DNA from: Pseudolabrys taiwanensis
Lineage (GTDB): Bacteria; Pseudomonadota; Alphaproteobacteria; Rhizobiales; Xanthobacteraceae
NCBI RefSeq assembly: GCF_003367395.1
Contig: NZ_CP031417.1
Coordinates: 4,030,001-4,094,000 of the forward strand
Direction: 5' to 3'
Length of the DNA: 64,000 bases
Below, piece after piece: positions 27,827 through 35,836 of the stretch; the first letter of the stretch is position 1; each line of letters begins with the position of its first letter. Made by a program: the position numbers and the translations under genes. The notes below the pieces were generated by a model. That model was not told where the DNA came from and did no database searches. It was given only the letters and a program-made list of their open reading frames with translations.

Positions 27827-28030
27827 TTACTCCAACCGCCGCGCTTCTTCCGGCAGCATGATCGGTATGCCGTCGCGGATCGGATAAGCGAGCTTGGCCT
27901 TGCGCGAGATCAGCTCCTGCTTCTCGGCGTCGTATTCGAGCGGGCCCTTGGTCAGCGGACAGACCAGGATTTCGAGGAGCTTGGGATCGACGCTGCCGGC
28001 GGGGCGGTCGGGGATGGCGAGGTTTGACAT
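27827..28030 (-). CDS. Trm112-family protein
   Basis: 67 aa. The core [14 protein letters not shown] ... [26 protein letters not shown] is the Trm112 (UPF0434/YcaR) fold. In eukaryotes and archaea Trm112 activates methyltransferases; the bacterial role is unproven. Only the first cysteine of the usual zinc set remains, as in many Rhizobiales copies, so it probably binds no zinc. ATG at 28028-28030, with GGGAGAC just upstream. Confidence 0.92.
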   Translation of the reverse strand: MSNLAIPDRPAGSVDPKLLEILVCPLTKGPLEYDAEKQELISRKAKLAYPIRDGIPIMLPEEARRLE

Positions 28031-28085
28031 GAGGTCTCCCGGCGGGTGTTGCCGCAGTTATAGCACGGCGTGCCGCCAATGCATT

Positions 28086-28185
28086 GTCGTCCCGGGCGCG
28101 CGCTCTTGCGCGAGGCCCGGGACCCATACGCCGCAGCATCTCGATAGGACACGGCGTATGGGTCCCCGCCTTCGCGGCGACGATG
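28086..28185. repeat. Intergenic palindromic repeat, family A
   Basis: GTCGTCCCGGGCGCGCGCTCTTGCGCGAGGCCCGGGACCCATACGCCG facing CGGCGTATGGGTCCCCGCCTTCGCGGCGACGA. The inner pair CCCATACGCCG/CGGCGTATGGG is perfect. Confidence 0.8.
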
Positions 28186-28192
28186 TGAGCCG

Positions 28193-28867
28193 TTACTGCA
28201 ACTGCGGCTCGCCTTCGGTGTTCTTTTTGGCGAGTTCGATCTCGGTGATGGCGACGAGGATCTCGGCGCGCGTCTTCAGGTCGGGCGCTTCCAGCAGCGC
28301 CTGCTTCTCCGCCGTGCCGTAAGGCGACATCATCGACAGCGCGTTGACCAGCGCCTCGTTCGGCGCCTTCTCGATACCGTCCCAGTCTGCCTTCAGGTCG
28401 TTGGCCGACAGGAAAGCGCGCAACGCCCCAAGCAACGCCTCGCGGTCGACCTTGTCTTCGCCCTTGCGGGCGACGAAGTCGTCGGCAAAGGGCGCGAAGG
28501 TGACGCGGCATTGGCGGTAGAGCGTCGCGACATGGAGTTCTTCGACGATCCGAAAGCGAGCGACGCCGGTGAGCTCGATGAGGTAGCGGCCGTCACCGCT
28601 CTCGGCGAGCTGGGTGATGCGCCCGACGCAACCGACCGCGTAGAGCGCCGGCTTGTCGGTGGAGCCCGCCTGCGCCGGATCGGGCTGGATCATGCCGATG
28701 AGGCGGTGGCCGTCGCGCAGCGCGTCGTCGATCATCGCGAGATAGCGCGGCTCGAAAATGTTGAGCGGCATCTGCCCGCGCGGCAATAGCAGCGCGCCCG
28801 GCAGCGGAAACACCGGGATCACTTCGGGCATCTCGATCGGCCCGCGATACTGGGCGTTCATGGGCAT
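28193..28867 (-). CDS. LON-peptidase substrate-binding-domain protein
   Basis: 224 aa consisting of the Lon N-terminal substrate-binding domain alone (VIPVFPLPGALLLPRGQMPLNIFEPRYLAMIDDALRDG, then VGCVGRITQLAESGDGRYLIELTGVARFRI). It has no AAA+ or protease domain, which is usual for this stand-alone Rhizobiales family. The start used is MPMNAQ at 28865-28867; MNAQ six bases later is equally possible. It lies in a conserved neighbourhood with the CnoX-like and Trm112 genes. Confidence 0.92.
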   Translation of the reverse strand: MPMNAQYRGPIEMPEVIPVFPLPGALLLPRGQMPLNIFEPRYLAMIDDALRDGHRLIGMIQPDPAQAGSTDKPALYAVGCVGRITQLAESGDGRYLIELTGVARFRIVEELHVATLYRQCRVTFAPFADDFVARKGEDKVDREALLGALRAFLSANDLKADWDGIEKAPNEALVNALSMMSPYGTAEKQALLEAPDLKTRAEILVAITEIELAKKNTEGEPQLQ

Positions 28868-28890
28868 GATGTTTTCACCCACCTCGCCGC

Positions 28891-28993
28891 CGTCGTCCTG
28901 AGGTGCGAGCGCAGCGAGCCTCGAAGGACGATTGGGCAGCTCATTGGCCGTTCATCCTTCGAGGGCCGCTGCGCGGCCACCTCAGGATGACGG
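28891..28993. repeat. Intergenic palindromic repeat, family C
   Basis: CGTCCTGAGGTGCGAGCGCAGCGAGCCTCGAAGGACG faces CATCCTTCGAGGGCCGCTGCGCGGCCACCTCAGGATGACG. The outer words (CGTCCTGAGG/CCTCAGGATGACG) are near-perfect inverted copies. Confidence 0.85.
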
Positions 28994-29000
28994 GTTAAGG

Positions 29001-29903
29001 TCAAGCAAACAAAATCGACGACAGCCGCTTGCGGCCTTCGACCGCGGCGGGATCGGCAAAACCCCAAGCTTCGAAGAATTGCACGAGCTGCTTGCGCGCG
29101 CCGTCATCGTTCCATTTGCGGTCGCGCTTGATGATCTCGAGCAGATGATTGGCCGCTTCCGCGCGCTCGCCTTTGGCGTTGAGCGCGACAGCGAGATCGA
29201 AGCGCGCCTGGTGATCGGACGGATCGGCGAGCACCTTGGCCTCGAGCTCGGCGAACGGACCGAGCGATTGCGCCTGCTCGGCGACTTCGAGCGCGGCGCG
29301 GGCCGCGGCGACGGACGCCTCGCTGCGCTTGGCCTCCGGCACCATCGCCAAGGTCTGCTTGGCCTGCTCGAGCGCGCCAGTCTCGACATAGCAGCGCGCG
29401 AGGCCGGCGAGCGCGTGGACGTTGTTGCTGTCCTCGGCCAGAAGTTGCGCATAGATATCGGCCGCCGCGGCGGGATTGCCCTCGACCAGCGCGGCGTCGG
29501 CAGCCTTCAGCAAGTCCGCCTCTTCGTTGCCGATCTTGCCTTTGGTCAGCCGCTCCAGGAACTGGACCACCTGGCTCTCTGGCAGGGCGCCCATGAAGCC
29601 GTCGGCCGGCTGGCCGTTGACGAAGGCGATGACGGCGGGGATCGACTGGATGCCCATCTGGCCCGGGATGGCCGGATGCTCGTCGATGTTCATCTTGGTG
29701 AGCTTGACCTTGCCCTTGGCGGCCTTGACCGCCTTTTCGAGCACGGGGGTAAGCTGCTTGCAGGGACCGCACCAGGGCGCCCAGAAGTCGACCAGCACCG
29801 GCTGGCGCCGCGACTCCTCGATTACGTCCTTCATGAAGCTCTGCGTGGTGATGTCTTTCACCACGTCGGCTGCCGCCGCGGTCGTCCCGCCGTTCTCCAA
29901 CAT
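29001..29903 (-). CDS. cnoX: Thioredoxin-TPR chaperedoxin (CnoX/YbbN family)
   Basis: 300 aa. The N-terminal thioredoxin domain has an intact WAPWCGPCKQLTP active site (near residue 45), followed by the cis-Pro region. From about residue 115 come Ala-rich helical TPR-like repeats (ADAALVEGNPAAAADIYAQLLAEDSNNVHALAGLARC ...). CnoX proteins act as holdase chaperones that also guard cysteines from oxidation and hand clients to GroEL. Unlike E. coli CnoX, this one keeps CGPC, as in Caulobacter. ATG at 29901-29903; Rhizobiales neighbourhood. Confidence 0.88.
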   Translation of the reverse strand: MLENGGTTAAAADVVKDITTQSFMKDVIEESRRQPVLVDFWAPWCGPCKQLTPVLEKAVKAAKGKVKLTKMNIDEHPAIPGQMGIQSIPAVIAFVNGQPADGFMGALPESQVVQFLERLTKGKIGNEEADLLKAADAALVEGNPAAAADIYAQLLAEDSNNVHALAGLARCYVETGALEQAKQTLAMVPEAKRSEASVAAARAALEVAEQAQSLGPFAELEAKVLADPSDHQARFDLAVALNAKGERAEAANHLLEIIKRDRKWNDDGARKQLVQFFEAWGFADPAAVEGRKRLSSILFA

Positions 29904-29990
29904 CGTCCCTCGCCCTGACGGCCGTCCCGGCCGGATTTCGTAAGTTCCAATGCCGGATTAGATGGTCATCCGGCAAGCGAATGCAATCGG

Positions 29991-30506
29991 CTACTCTGCC
30001 TCGGCGGCCACGCCCGAGACCCGCTCGATACGGGGCTCATGACCGGTAGACCGCAAGAATTTGATTAAATCCGCGCGGCCGATCGTGGTGGTCATGGTGT
30101 TGTCGAGCGGATGATAGTTGAGCAATTCGTGCTCCATCATGGCGGCGTCCAGCACCACGGTGACACGGCCCTCGGTGTCGTTGATGGCGCCGAAAGGCGT
30201 GACCGAGCCGGGCGCAACGCCCCACACCTCCCGCAGCAGATCGGCCGAGCCGAAGGAAAAGCGGCCGGTGGCGACGAGCAGACGATGTAGCCCTTTGAGG
30301 TCGATCAATGCGTCCTCCAGCGCAACCACGAGATAAAGGCTGGACTTCTTGTCGCGCAGGAACAGGTTCTTGGTGTGGCCGCCGGGGACGCTCCCGCGCA
30401 GGCTCCGGGCCTCCTCGACCGTGAACAGCGGCGGGTGCTTGACCGTGGTATGCGTAATGGCCAGCGAATCGAGGGCGGCGAACAGGTCGGCGGGGGTCTT
30501 CGGCAT
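29991..30506 (-). CDS. Prolyl-tRNA editing / YbaK-type deacylase (ProX family)
   Basis: 171 aa, a free-standing trans-editing domain that deacylates mischarged tRNA, most often Ala-tRNA-Pro. Typical words: FTVEEARSLRGSVPGGHTKNLFLRDKK (catalytic Lys of the KNLFL box), LIDLKGLHRLLVATGRFSFGSADLL and GVAPGSVTPFGAIND. The start codon is the ATG of MPKTP at 30504-30506; the TTG one codon before it was not used. Confidence 0.92.
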   Translation of the reverse strand: MPKTPADLFAALDSLAITHTTVKHPPLFTVEEARSLRGSVPGGHTKNLFLRDKKSSLYLVVALEDALIDLKGLHRLLVATGRFSFGSADLLREVWGVAPGSVTPFGAINDTEGRVTVVLDAAMMEHELLNYHPLDNTMTTTIGRADLIKFLRSTGHEPRIERVSGVAAEAE

Positions 30507-30582
30507 CAATTTTTCGGGTGTGCTCGCAAGAATTCGGCAAGGACCGGTGTTCTACCTAGCATCCCGCCACCGGGAGGTAACC

Positions 30583-30858
30583 ATGCGCAAAATATTGCTG
30601 ATCGCGGGCACGTTCGTGACCGCCATGCTGTTCAATCTGCATCCGGCGCCGGCCGCGGCCTCTGGGGCGGCGCCCTGGTGCGCCGTGATCACGCTCGGCA
30701 ACGACGATGCCTACTGGGACTGCCAATATTCGTCCTTCGAGGCCTGCCGGCCGAACGTGCTGGCCGGGAATCGCGGCTTCTGCAATATCAATCCAGCCTG
30801 GAACCCGCCGGAAGCGGCGCCCCACAAGGTCCGGCGGCACCGGGCCCGGCACAGCTGA
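30583..30858 (+). CDS. DUF3551-family secreted small protein
   Basis: 91 aa. A signal peptide (MRKILLIAGTFVTAMLFNLHPAPAAASG) leads into a Cys-rich core with the DUF3551 pattern APWCAVI ... YWDCQYSSFEACRPNVLAGNRGFCNINPAW, holding four Cys. A basic His/Arg tail follows. GGGAGGTAA precedes the ATG at 30583. The family is common and uncharacterised in Bradyrhizobium and relatives. Confidence 0.88.
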   Translation: MRKILLIAGTFVTAMLFNLHPAPAAASGAAPWCAVITLGNDDAYWDCQYSSFEACRPNVLAGNRGFCNINPAWNPPEAAPHKVRRHRARHS

Positions 30859-30958
30859 CGTTAATCGTGTCAAACGGTTGCAAGGGGCGCGGCGAATGGC
30901 TATAGGAGCGCCCTGGCAGCCGCCCCCGGCGACGGGCAACGGCAAATCACTACCGGAT

Positions 30959-31033
<75 letters not shown>

Positions 31034-31142
31034 ATTTGGCTCACGATCCTAAGATCGTGCTGCCGCGAACTCTCATATTTCCCTTTTGATCCAAAGCGGC
31101 ATCGCCAGTGCGAACCGGCTCCTCTGCCGTGCCGGATCGGCC

Positions 31143-32612
31143 TCAACCGCCGTTGCCTGTCTCGGCGCTTGCTGGCCTGGGCTGAGCAGATGCCCTGCCG
31201 GCTCGGCGCGGCAGACGCATGGCAGCGGCGCATAAAACGAGATGGAAACCGCAGAGCAGAACGAAGGCGGCGCCATACGCCGTCGAAACCGGCGCCGTTG
31301 CCGATGCGGTCAGACGCCAGCCGAGGAATGTCGCGCATATCGTCGTCAGTGTCGGCCCACCCATGCGCATGACGATGTTGAGCGTGGTGGTCGCCATCGG
31401 CAGGTTTTCGCGTTTGACCGAAACGTAGGCTGCCGAGATAGACGGAATGCCGATGCAGCTTAGGCCCATCCCGCGCACGAACAACGCGCCGGCGATGAGG
31501 GTGTGAGCAGGGCCGTGGCCGGACAAATAGATGAACGGCAAGGTGCCCGCCAGCGACGTCAGCGCGCCGCCGACCGACACGAGGCGGTTGCCCAGCCGCT
31601 CCACGAGCGATCCCACGAGAGGGTAGCTGATCATCATGCCAAGACCTTGCGCGGCGAGCAGCAAGCCCGTTCCACCCGGCGAGAGATCCGCCACGCGCAT
31701 CAGGAACGCCGGGACGAGCATCTGACCTGCGAAGGAAACGCCTTGCGACAAGAACGTCGCCCCGACCGCGGCGGAAAAGAACCTGTCTTTGAACAGACGC
31801 AGATCGACGATCGCCTCGTCCTTTCTTTTTCTCGCCCACCACAAGAAGACGCCGAACAGCAGCGCCGAAAGTGTGAGAGCGGCAAGACCGGCCGGTGCCG
31901 CTAAGCGTTCCGATCCGAAAAGAAAAAGCACGATGCTGGGCGACAGCAAGCCGAGGCCGATCAGGTCGAGGCGGCGTGGCCTCCTCTCGTGCCGGTCCTG
32001 CGGCAAAAACAAAGCGGCGAGTGTGAAGGCGAGTGCGCCGAACGGCAGGTTGACCAGAAACAGCCAGCGCCAGGACGCAAAGTGCAACAACGCGCCCGCG
32101 ATTGTCGGTCCCAGAAGCGGCGCAAGCAGAACGGGCATCGCGGCGAAGCTGAGCACGCGAGTCATTCTATCTTTGGCGGCGCGGACCACGAGCAACTGCG
32201 CCATCGGCGCCAGCAAGCCGCCGCTCACACCTTGCAGGATACGAAAGCCGATTAACGAATTCGCGGACCAGGCGAGGCCGCAGAGCGCGGACGTGAGCGT
32301 GAATGCCGCAAAGCTCCAGAGATACACAGCTTTGAGGCCGATGCGGTCGACGAGCCAGCCGCTCAACGGCAAAGTCAGCGCAAGCGCGAGCAGATAGCCG
32401 CTCGTCACCCACTGGATGTTCGACAGGGTCGTGTGCAGTTCGAGTGCAAGGCTCGAAAGCGAGACGTTGACGATCGTCGCGTCCATCTGGGCAAGAAATG
32501 CCCCGAGTATGGCGACGGACGAAATTTTCCAGAGGTGTGGCGCGGTTTGTGCGGCTTCGCGCTGCTCCTCGCCGTTTTCGGTCACTCGTTCACTCAGGGG
32601 AATTGCCCCCAT
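31143..32612 (-). CDS. MFS transporter, DHA2 drug/H+ antiporter type
   Basis: 489 aa with about 14 membrane helices. Motif A (GWLVDRIGLKAVYLWSF), motif C (VLLAPLLGPTIAGALLHF) and the DATIVNVSLSSL segment of the first helix are those of EmrB/QacA-type multidrug exporters. It overlaps the upstream 107-residue membrane protein gene by 23 bp and is the last gene of a marR-led operon, so it is probably induced when MarR releases DNA. The GC content appears a little lower than the surroundings, which may mean acquisition. Confidence 0.9.
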   Translation of the reverse strand: MGAIPLSERVTENGEEQREAAQTAPHLWKISSVAILGAFLAQMDATIVNVSLSSLALELHTTLSNIQWVTSGYLLALALTLPLSGWLVDRIGLKAVYLWSFAAFTLTSALCGLAWSANSLIGFRILQGVSGGLLAPMAQLLVVRAAKDRMTRVLSFAAMPVLLAPLLGPTIAGALLHFASWRWLFLVNLPFGALAFTLAALFLPQDRHERRPRRLDLIGLGLLSPSIVLFLFGSERLAAPAGLAALTLSALLFGVFLWWARKRKDEAIVDLRLFKDRFFSAAVGATFLSQGVSFAGQMLVPAFLMRVADLSPGGTGLLLAAQGLGMMISYPLVGSLVERLGNRLVSVGGALTSLAGTLPFIYLSGHGPAHTLIAGALFVRGMGLSCIGIPSISAAYVSVKRENLPMATTTLNIVMRMGGPTLTTICATFLGWRLTASATAPVSTAYGAAFVLLCGFHLVLCAAAMRLPRRAGRASAQPRPASAETGNGG

Positions 32613-32913
32613 GGAAGCGACCGAAGTGACGCGCGGCGAACAAGCCCAGCAAAAGAAAGCCCAGCCCTAACGTCGCCGCATCGACGGTCGAGCGCAGGCT
32701 GAAATCGCCGACGCGGCAGATCAGGAGATAAGCGACGGCGAGATTGAGAAAGCCCCACGCCACGTTGACCGTCGACGATGAAAGCCCTTCTCCGGGCGGC
32801 TTGGCGAAAGGGCTTTGAAACGGGCGGCCCATCGACCCGCTGGCGATGTGGGGAATTGCGTTGGACAGGAAGGCGCCGCCGAAAAAATACGACAAGAGAT
32901 GCATCCAATTCAT
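32590..32913 (-). CDS. Small membrane protein of unknown function
   Basis: 107 aa with about three hydrophobic segments (LLSYFFGGAFLSNAIPHIASG, VAWGFLNLAVAYLLI, LGLGFLLLGLFAARHFG). It is not recognised beyond resembling small integral membrane proteins. It sits between marR and the MFS gene and overlaps the start of the MFS gene by 23 bp, so the three are probably one operon. The ATG is at 32911-32913. Confidence 0.8.
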   Translation of the reverse strand: MNWMHLLSYFFGGAFLSNAIPHIASGSMGRPFQSPFAKPPGEGLSSSTVNVAWGFLNLAVAYLLICRVGDFSLRSTVDAATLGLGFLLLGLFAARHFGRFHGGNSPE

Positions 32914-32936
32914 GCTTCACCTTCCGTTGCGTTCGA

Positions 32937-33389
32937 TTAGAAGTCGGCAAGCCTGCTGAGCAGTTTGACCGCGTCGGCAAGTTGCTCGTGCTCGCGGGCC
33001 GAAAGCTGCTGCTGCAGCGCCCGCACCAGCCAGTCCTCTCGCGCCGCGCGGCCGCTCTTGACGCGCTTCACAAAGGCGGGCGTGAAATTGATGATGGTCT
33101 GCCGGCCATCCTGAGGGTCGGGCTTCCCCGCCACCGCGCCCGCCGCTTCGAGCGCGGCAACGGTCATCCGCATCGATTGCGGGCGCACGCCTTCGGCGCG
33201 GGCCAGCATCGAAACCGTCGCGGGGCCGTCACGTTCCAGCCGCTGAAGCACGGACTTTTGCGCATGCGTGAAATCGCCCGCGTGCCCTAGCTCTCGCAGC
33301 CGGCGCAGGAGCTTGCCGACGACGACCCGCAACTCGCCTGCGAGAGCGGTGAGTTCCGGGGAGTAGGGAGGTTGATGCGCCTTGCTCAT
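32937..33389 (-). CDS. MarR-family transcriptional regulator
   Basis: 150 aa winged-helix repressor: HAQKSVLQRLERDGPATVSMLARAEGVRPQSMRMTVAALEAAGAVAGKPDPQDGRQTIINFTPAF is the DNA-binding part with the D-x-R wing tip. The start used is MSKAHQ at 33387-33389; an in-frame start 57 bases upstream would run through the operator. A nearly perfect 32-bp dyad at 33401-33432 lies just upstream, so it probably represses its own operon (marR, small membrane protein, MFS pump). Confidence 0.92.
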   Translation of the reverse strand: MSKAHQPPYSPELTALAGELRVVVGKLLRRLRELGHAGDFTHAQKSVLQRLERDGPATVSMLARAEGVRPQSMRMTVAALEAAGAVAGKPDPQDGRQTIINFTPAFVKRVKSGRAAREDWLVRALQQQLSAREHEQLADAVKLLSRLADF

Positions 33390-33400
33390 GATCGAACATC

Positions 33401-33432
33401 TATACAGAATAACTGTACAGTTAAACTGTATA
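33401..33432. promoter_or_regulatory. 32-bp dyad, probable MarR operator
   Basis: The left half TATACAGAATAACTGT is the reverse complement of the right half ACAGTTAAACTGTATA with two mismatches; the centre ACTGTACAGT is perfect. It begins 12 bp upstream of the marR start codon and probably overlaps the promoter of the operon. Confidence 0.8.
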
Positions 33433-33518
33433 CTGGCCCCCGTCAAGAACCGGGGTGCCGGCCGATGGCCCGAAGCCGGGCCGGCCGGGCCGGCGCTATT
33501 CCTTGCTGCTCAAGCTGC

Positions 33519-34709
33519 TCATCCGGCGGGGCGGGCCTCGACGGCGTCAGCGGTGCTGCGCGGCCGATCGAGACGCAGGCTCACGAGCGCGATGACGAGG
33601 CCGGCCGCGGTCACGGCGGCGGCCACCAGCGGCAAAGCCGTGAGGCCGAAACCCGCATCGATGGTGACGCCGCCCATCCAGGCCCCCAACGCATTGCCGA
33701 GATTGAACGCGGCGATGTTGAGGCTCGATGCCAATGTCTGTCCGGTCGGGCCGGCCTTCTCCAAGACGCGCAGCTGCAGCGGTGCGACCGTCGCGAACGA
33801 CGCGGCGCCGATCACCGTCAGCACCACGATGCTCAGGACCTTGGACGGCATCGCCGGCGCGAACAGGACCAGCACCAGCGCAAGACCGGCGAGCGTGCCG
33901 ATCAACGCGCGCGGCAGACCACGGTCGGCGAAGCGGCCACCAGCGATGTTGCCGATGCCGAGACCGACGCCGAACACCAGCAGGATCGGCGACACGGCCG
34001 CTTCCGAAAAGCCGGTGACGCGGGTGAGGACCGGCTGGATGTAAGTGAAGACCGTGAACAGGCCGGCGAAGCCGAGCGTCGTCATCAACAGGCCGAGTTG
34101 CACCTGCGGCTGTACGACCACTTTGAGCTCGTCGCGGAGCGGCGCGACCGCGTCATTGGCGCCGACCTTGTTCGGCACCAGCAGCGCCAGCACGACAAAG
34201 GCGAGCACGCCAACGCCGGCGATGGCCCAGAACGCGGCGCGCCAGCCGAACTGCAAACCGAACCACGCGCCGAACGGTACGCCGAGCAAGGTCGCGACGG
34301 TCAGGCCGACGAACATGGTGGCGATGGCGGAGGCGCGCTTGTTCTCCGCGACGAGGCCGGTGGCGACCACCGAGCCGACGCCGAAGAAGGTGCCATGCGC
34401 GAGCGAGGTCAAAACGCGCGCGGCCATCAGCAGCGCGTAGTTCGGCGCCAGTGCGCAGGCGGCGTTGCCGAGCGTGAAGATCGCCATCAGCGTCAACAGC
34501 ACGGCTTTGCGCGGCATGCGGCGCGTGGCCACCGTCAGGATCGGCGCGCCGACGAAGACGCCCAGGGCGTAGCCGGAAATGAGCAGGCCCGCCGTGGGTA
34601 CCGACACATGCATGTCGCCGGCGACCTGCAGCAGGAGTCCCATGATGAGGAATTCGGTGGTGCCGATGCCGAAGGCACCGGCGGTGAGGGCATAAACGGC
34701 GAGGGGCAC
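33519..34709 (-). CDS. MFS transporter, DHA1 (AraJ/sugar-efflux-like) type
   Basis: 396 aa with 12 predicted helices. The opening PLAVYALTAGAFGIGTTEFLIMGLLLQVA and the following GYALGVFVGAPILTVATRRMPRKAVLL (motif A) are typical of the AraJ/YdhP group of 12-helix efflux proteins. The GTG at 34707-34709, preceded by GGAG, is chosen because it starts the family-like sequence; a TTG 81 bases upstream would add 27 unrelated residues. A LysR regulator is encoded divergently, about 100 bp away. Confidence 0.85.
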   Translation of the reverse strand: MPLAVYALTAGAFGIGTTEFLIMGLLLQVAGDMHVSVPTAGLLISGYALGVFVGAPILTVATRRMPRKAVLLTLMAIFTLGNAACALAPNYALLMAARVLTSLAHGTFFGVGSVVATGLVAENKRASAIATMFVGLTVATLLGVPFGAWFGLQFGWRAAFWAIAGVGVLAFVVLALLVPNKVGANDAVAPLRDELKVVVQPQVQLGLLMTTLGFAGLFTVFTYIQPVLTRVTGFSEAAVSPILLVFGVGLGIGNIAGGRFADRGLPRALIGTLAGLALVLVLFAPAMPSKVLSIVVLTVIGAASFATVAPLQLRVLEKAGPTGQTLASSLNIAAFNLGNALGAWMGGVTIDAGFGLTALPLVAAAVTAAGLVIALVSLRLDRPRSTADAVEARPAG

Positions 34710-34796
34710 GGCACGGGCTCCATGAGCGGAATGGGAACCGGGGAGAGATAGCCGTGTGGCCGATTTGGGACTAGAATGGCTCCCGGACAATCACTT

Positions 34797-34811
34797 ATGA
34801 CTTTAAGTCAT
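34797..34811. promoter_or_regulatory. Perfect dyad at the LysR start, probable operator
   Basis: ATGACTTTAAGTCAT is a perfect 7-bp inverted repeat around one T. It ends one base before the start codon of the LysR gene and lies in the shared promoter region with the divergent MFS gene. The form fits a LysR recognition half-set. Confidence 0.65.
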
Positions 34812-34812
34812 C

Positions 34813-35772
34813 ATGGCGCCGCGCGAGACCAACCGGATCGCTGAAATGGAGGTGTTCGTCCGGGTCGTCGACCTCGGCGGCTTCACCACGGCCGCACGGC
34901 AGCTCCGCCTGACGCCCTCGGCGGTAAGCAAGCTGATGTCGCGGCTCGAAGCGCGCCTTGCTACGCGCCTGGTCAACCGCTCGACCCGCCGCCTGCAGCT
35001 CACCCCGGAGGGCGAAGCGTTCTACGGCCGAGCGGTGCGCATTCTCGCCGATCTCGACGAGGCTGAGCGCGAGGCGGCGACCGGCGCGCATCCGCGCGGC
35101 CATCTCAGGGTCAACAGCAACCTGCCGTGGGGCACGCGCTACGTGATGCCGCTGGTGCCGCGGTTCCTGGCGCAGAATCCCGAGATCACGCTCGATCTCG
35201 TTTTCACCGACACCGTCATCGACTTGCTGCAGGAACGCGCCGACGTCGCCATCCGCGTCGGGCCGCTGCGCGACTCCAGCCTGATGGCGCGCAAGCTCGG
35301 CTCCAGCCGCATGGTGGTGTGTGCGACGCCCGACTATCTCGCGCTGCGCGGCACGCCGGCATCGCTCGACGATCTCGCCGATCATGCCGGCATCGGCTGG
35401 ACCTTCTCCCGCGTCCTCAGCGGCTGGCCGTTTCGAACCGCGCATGGCGTCGAAACCATGGTGCCGCCGCCGGTGGCGCGCGCGGGCGATGGCGAGACCG
35501 CGCGCTCGCTCGCGCTCGGCGGCATCGGCCTGGCGCGGCTCGCTTTGTTCCATGTCGCACCGGATATCGAGGCGGGCCGTTTGGTGCCTGTGCTCGAAGA
35601 CTTCAATCCGGGCGACCGCGAGGACATCCACGCCGTCTATCTCGGTCAGCGCGGGCCGCTGCCGGCGCGCGTTCGCGCCTTCATCGATTTCCTGAGCGAG
35701 AACATTCAGGCCGACGATCCCGCCATCGAGCGGACGGCAACCGGCACGTGGCGGGTGCGGCGGGACGGATGA
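34813..35772 (+). CDS. LysR-family transcriptional regulator
   Basis: 319 aa. The N-terminal helix-turn-helix (MEVFVRVVDLGGFTTAARQLRLTPSAVSKLMSRLEARLATRLVNRSTRRLQLTPEG) is of the DsdC/YafC-like group, and the effector domain contains PWGTRYVMPLVPRFLAQNP and LQERADVAIRVGPL. The divergent MFS pump is the likely target; the eutBC genes downstream on the same strand are another possibility. A perfect dyad covers the region just before the start. Confidence 0.9.
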   Translation: MAPRETNRIAEMEVFVRVVDLGGFTTAARQLRLTPSAVSKLMSRLEARLATRLVNRSTRRLQLTPEGEAFYGRAVRILADLDEAEREAATGAHPRGHLRVNSNLPWGTRYVMPLVPRFLAQNPEITLDLVFTDTVIDLLQERADVAIRVGPLRDSSLMARKLGSSRMVVCATPDYLALRGTPASLDDLADHAGIGWTFSRVLSGWPFRTAHGVETMVPPPVARAGDGETARSLALGGIGLARLALFHVAPDIEAGRLVPVLEDFNPGDREDIHAVYLGQRGPLPARVRAFIDFLSENIQADDPAIERTATGTWRVRRDG

Positions 35773-35836
35773 CCGTTCGCACCGCGTGCGGTAACGTCAT
35801 CTGTCGGTGATGCGATACGCTTCAGTGGGAGCCGCG

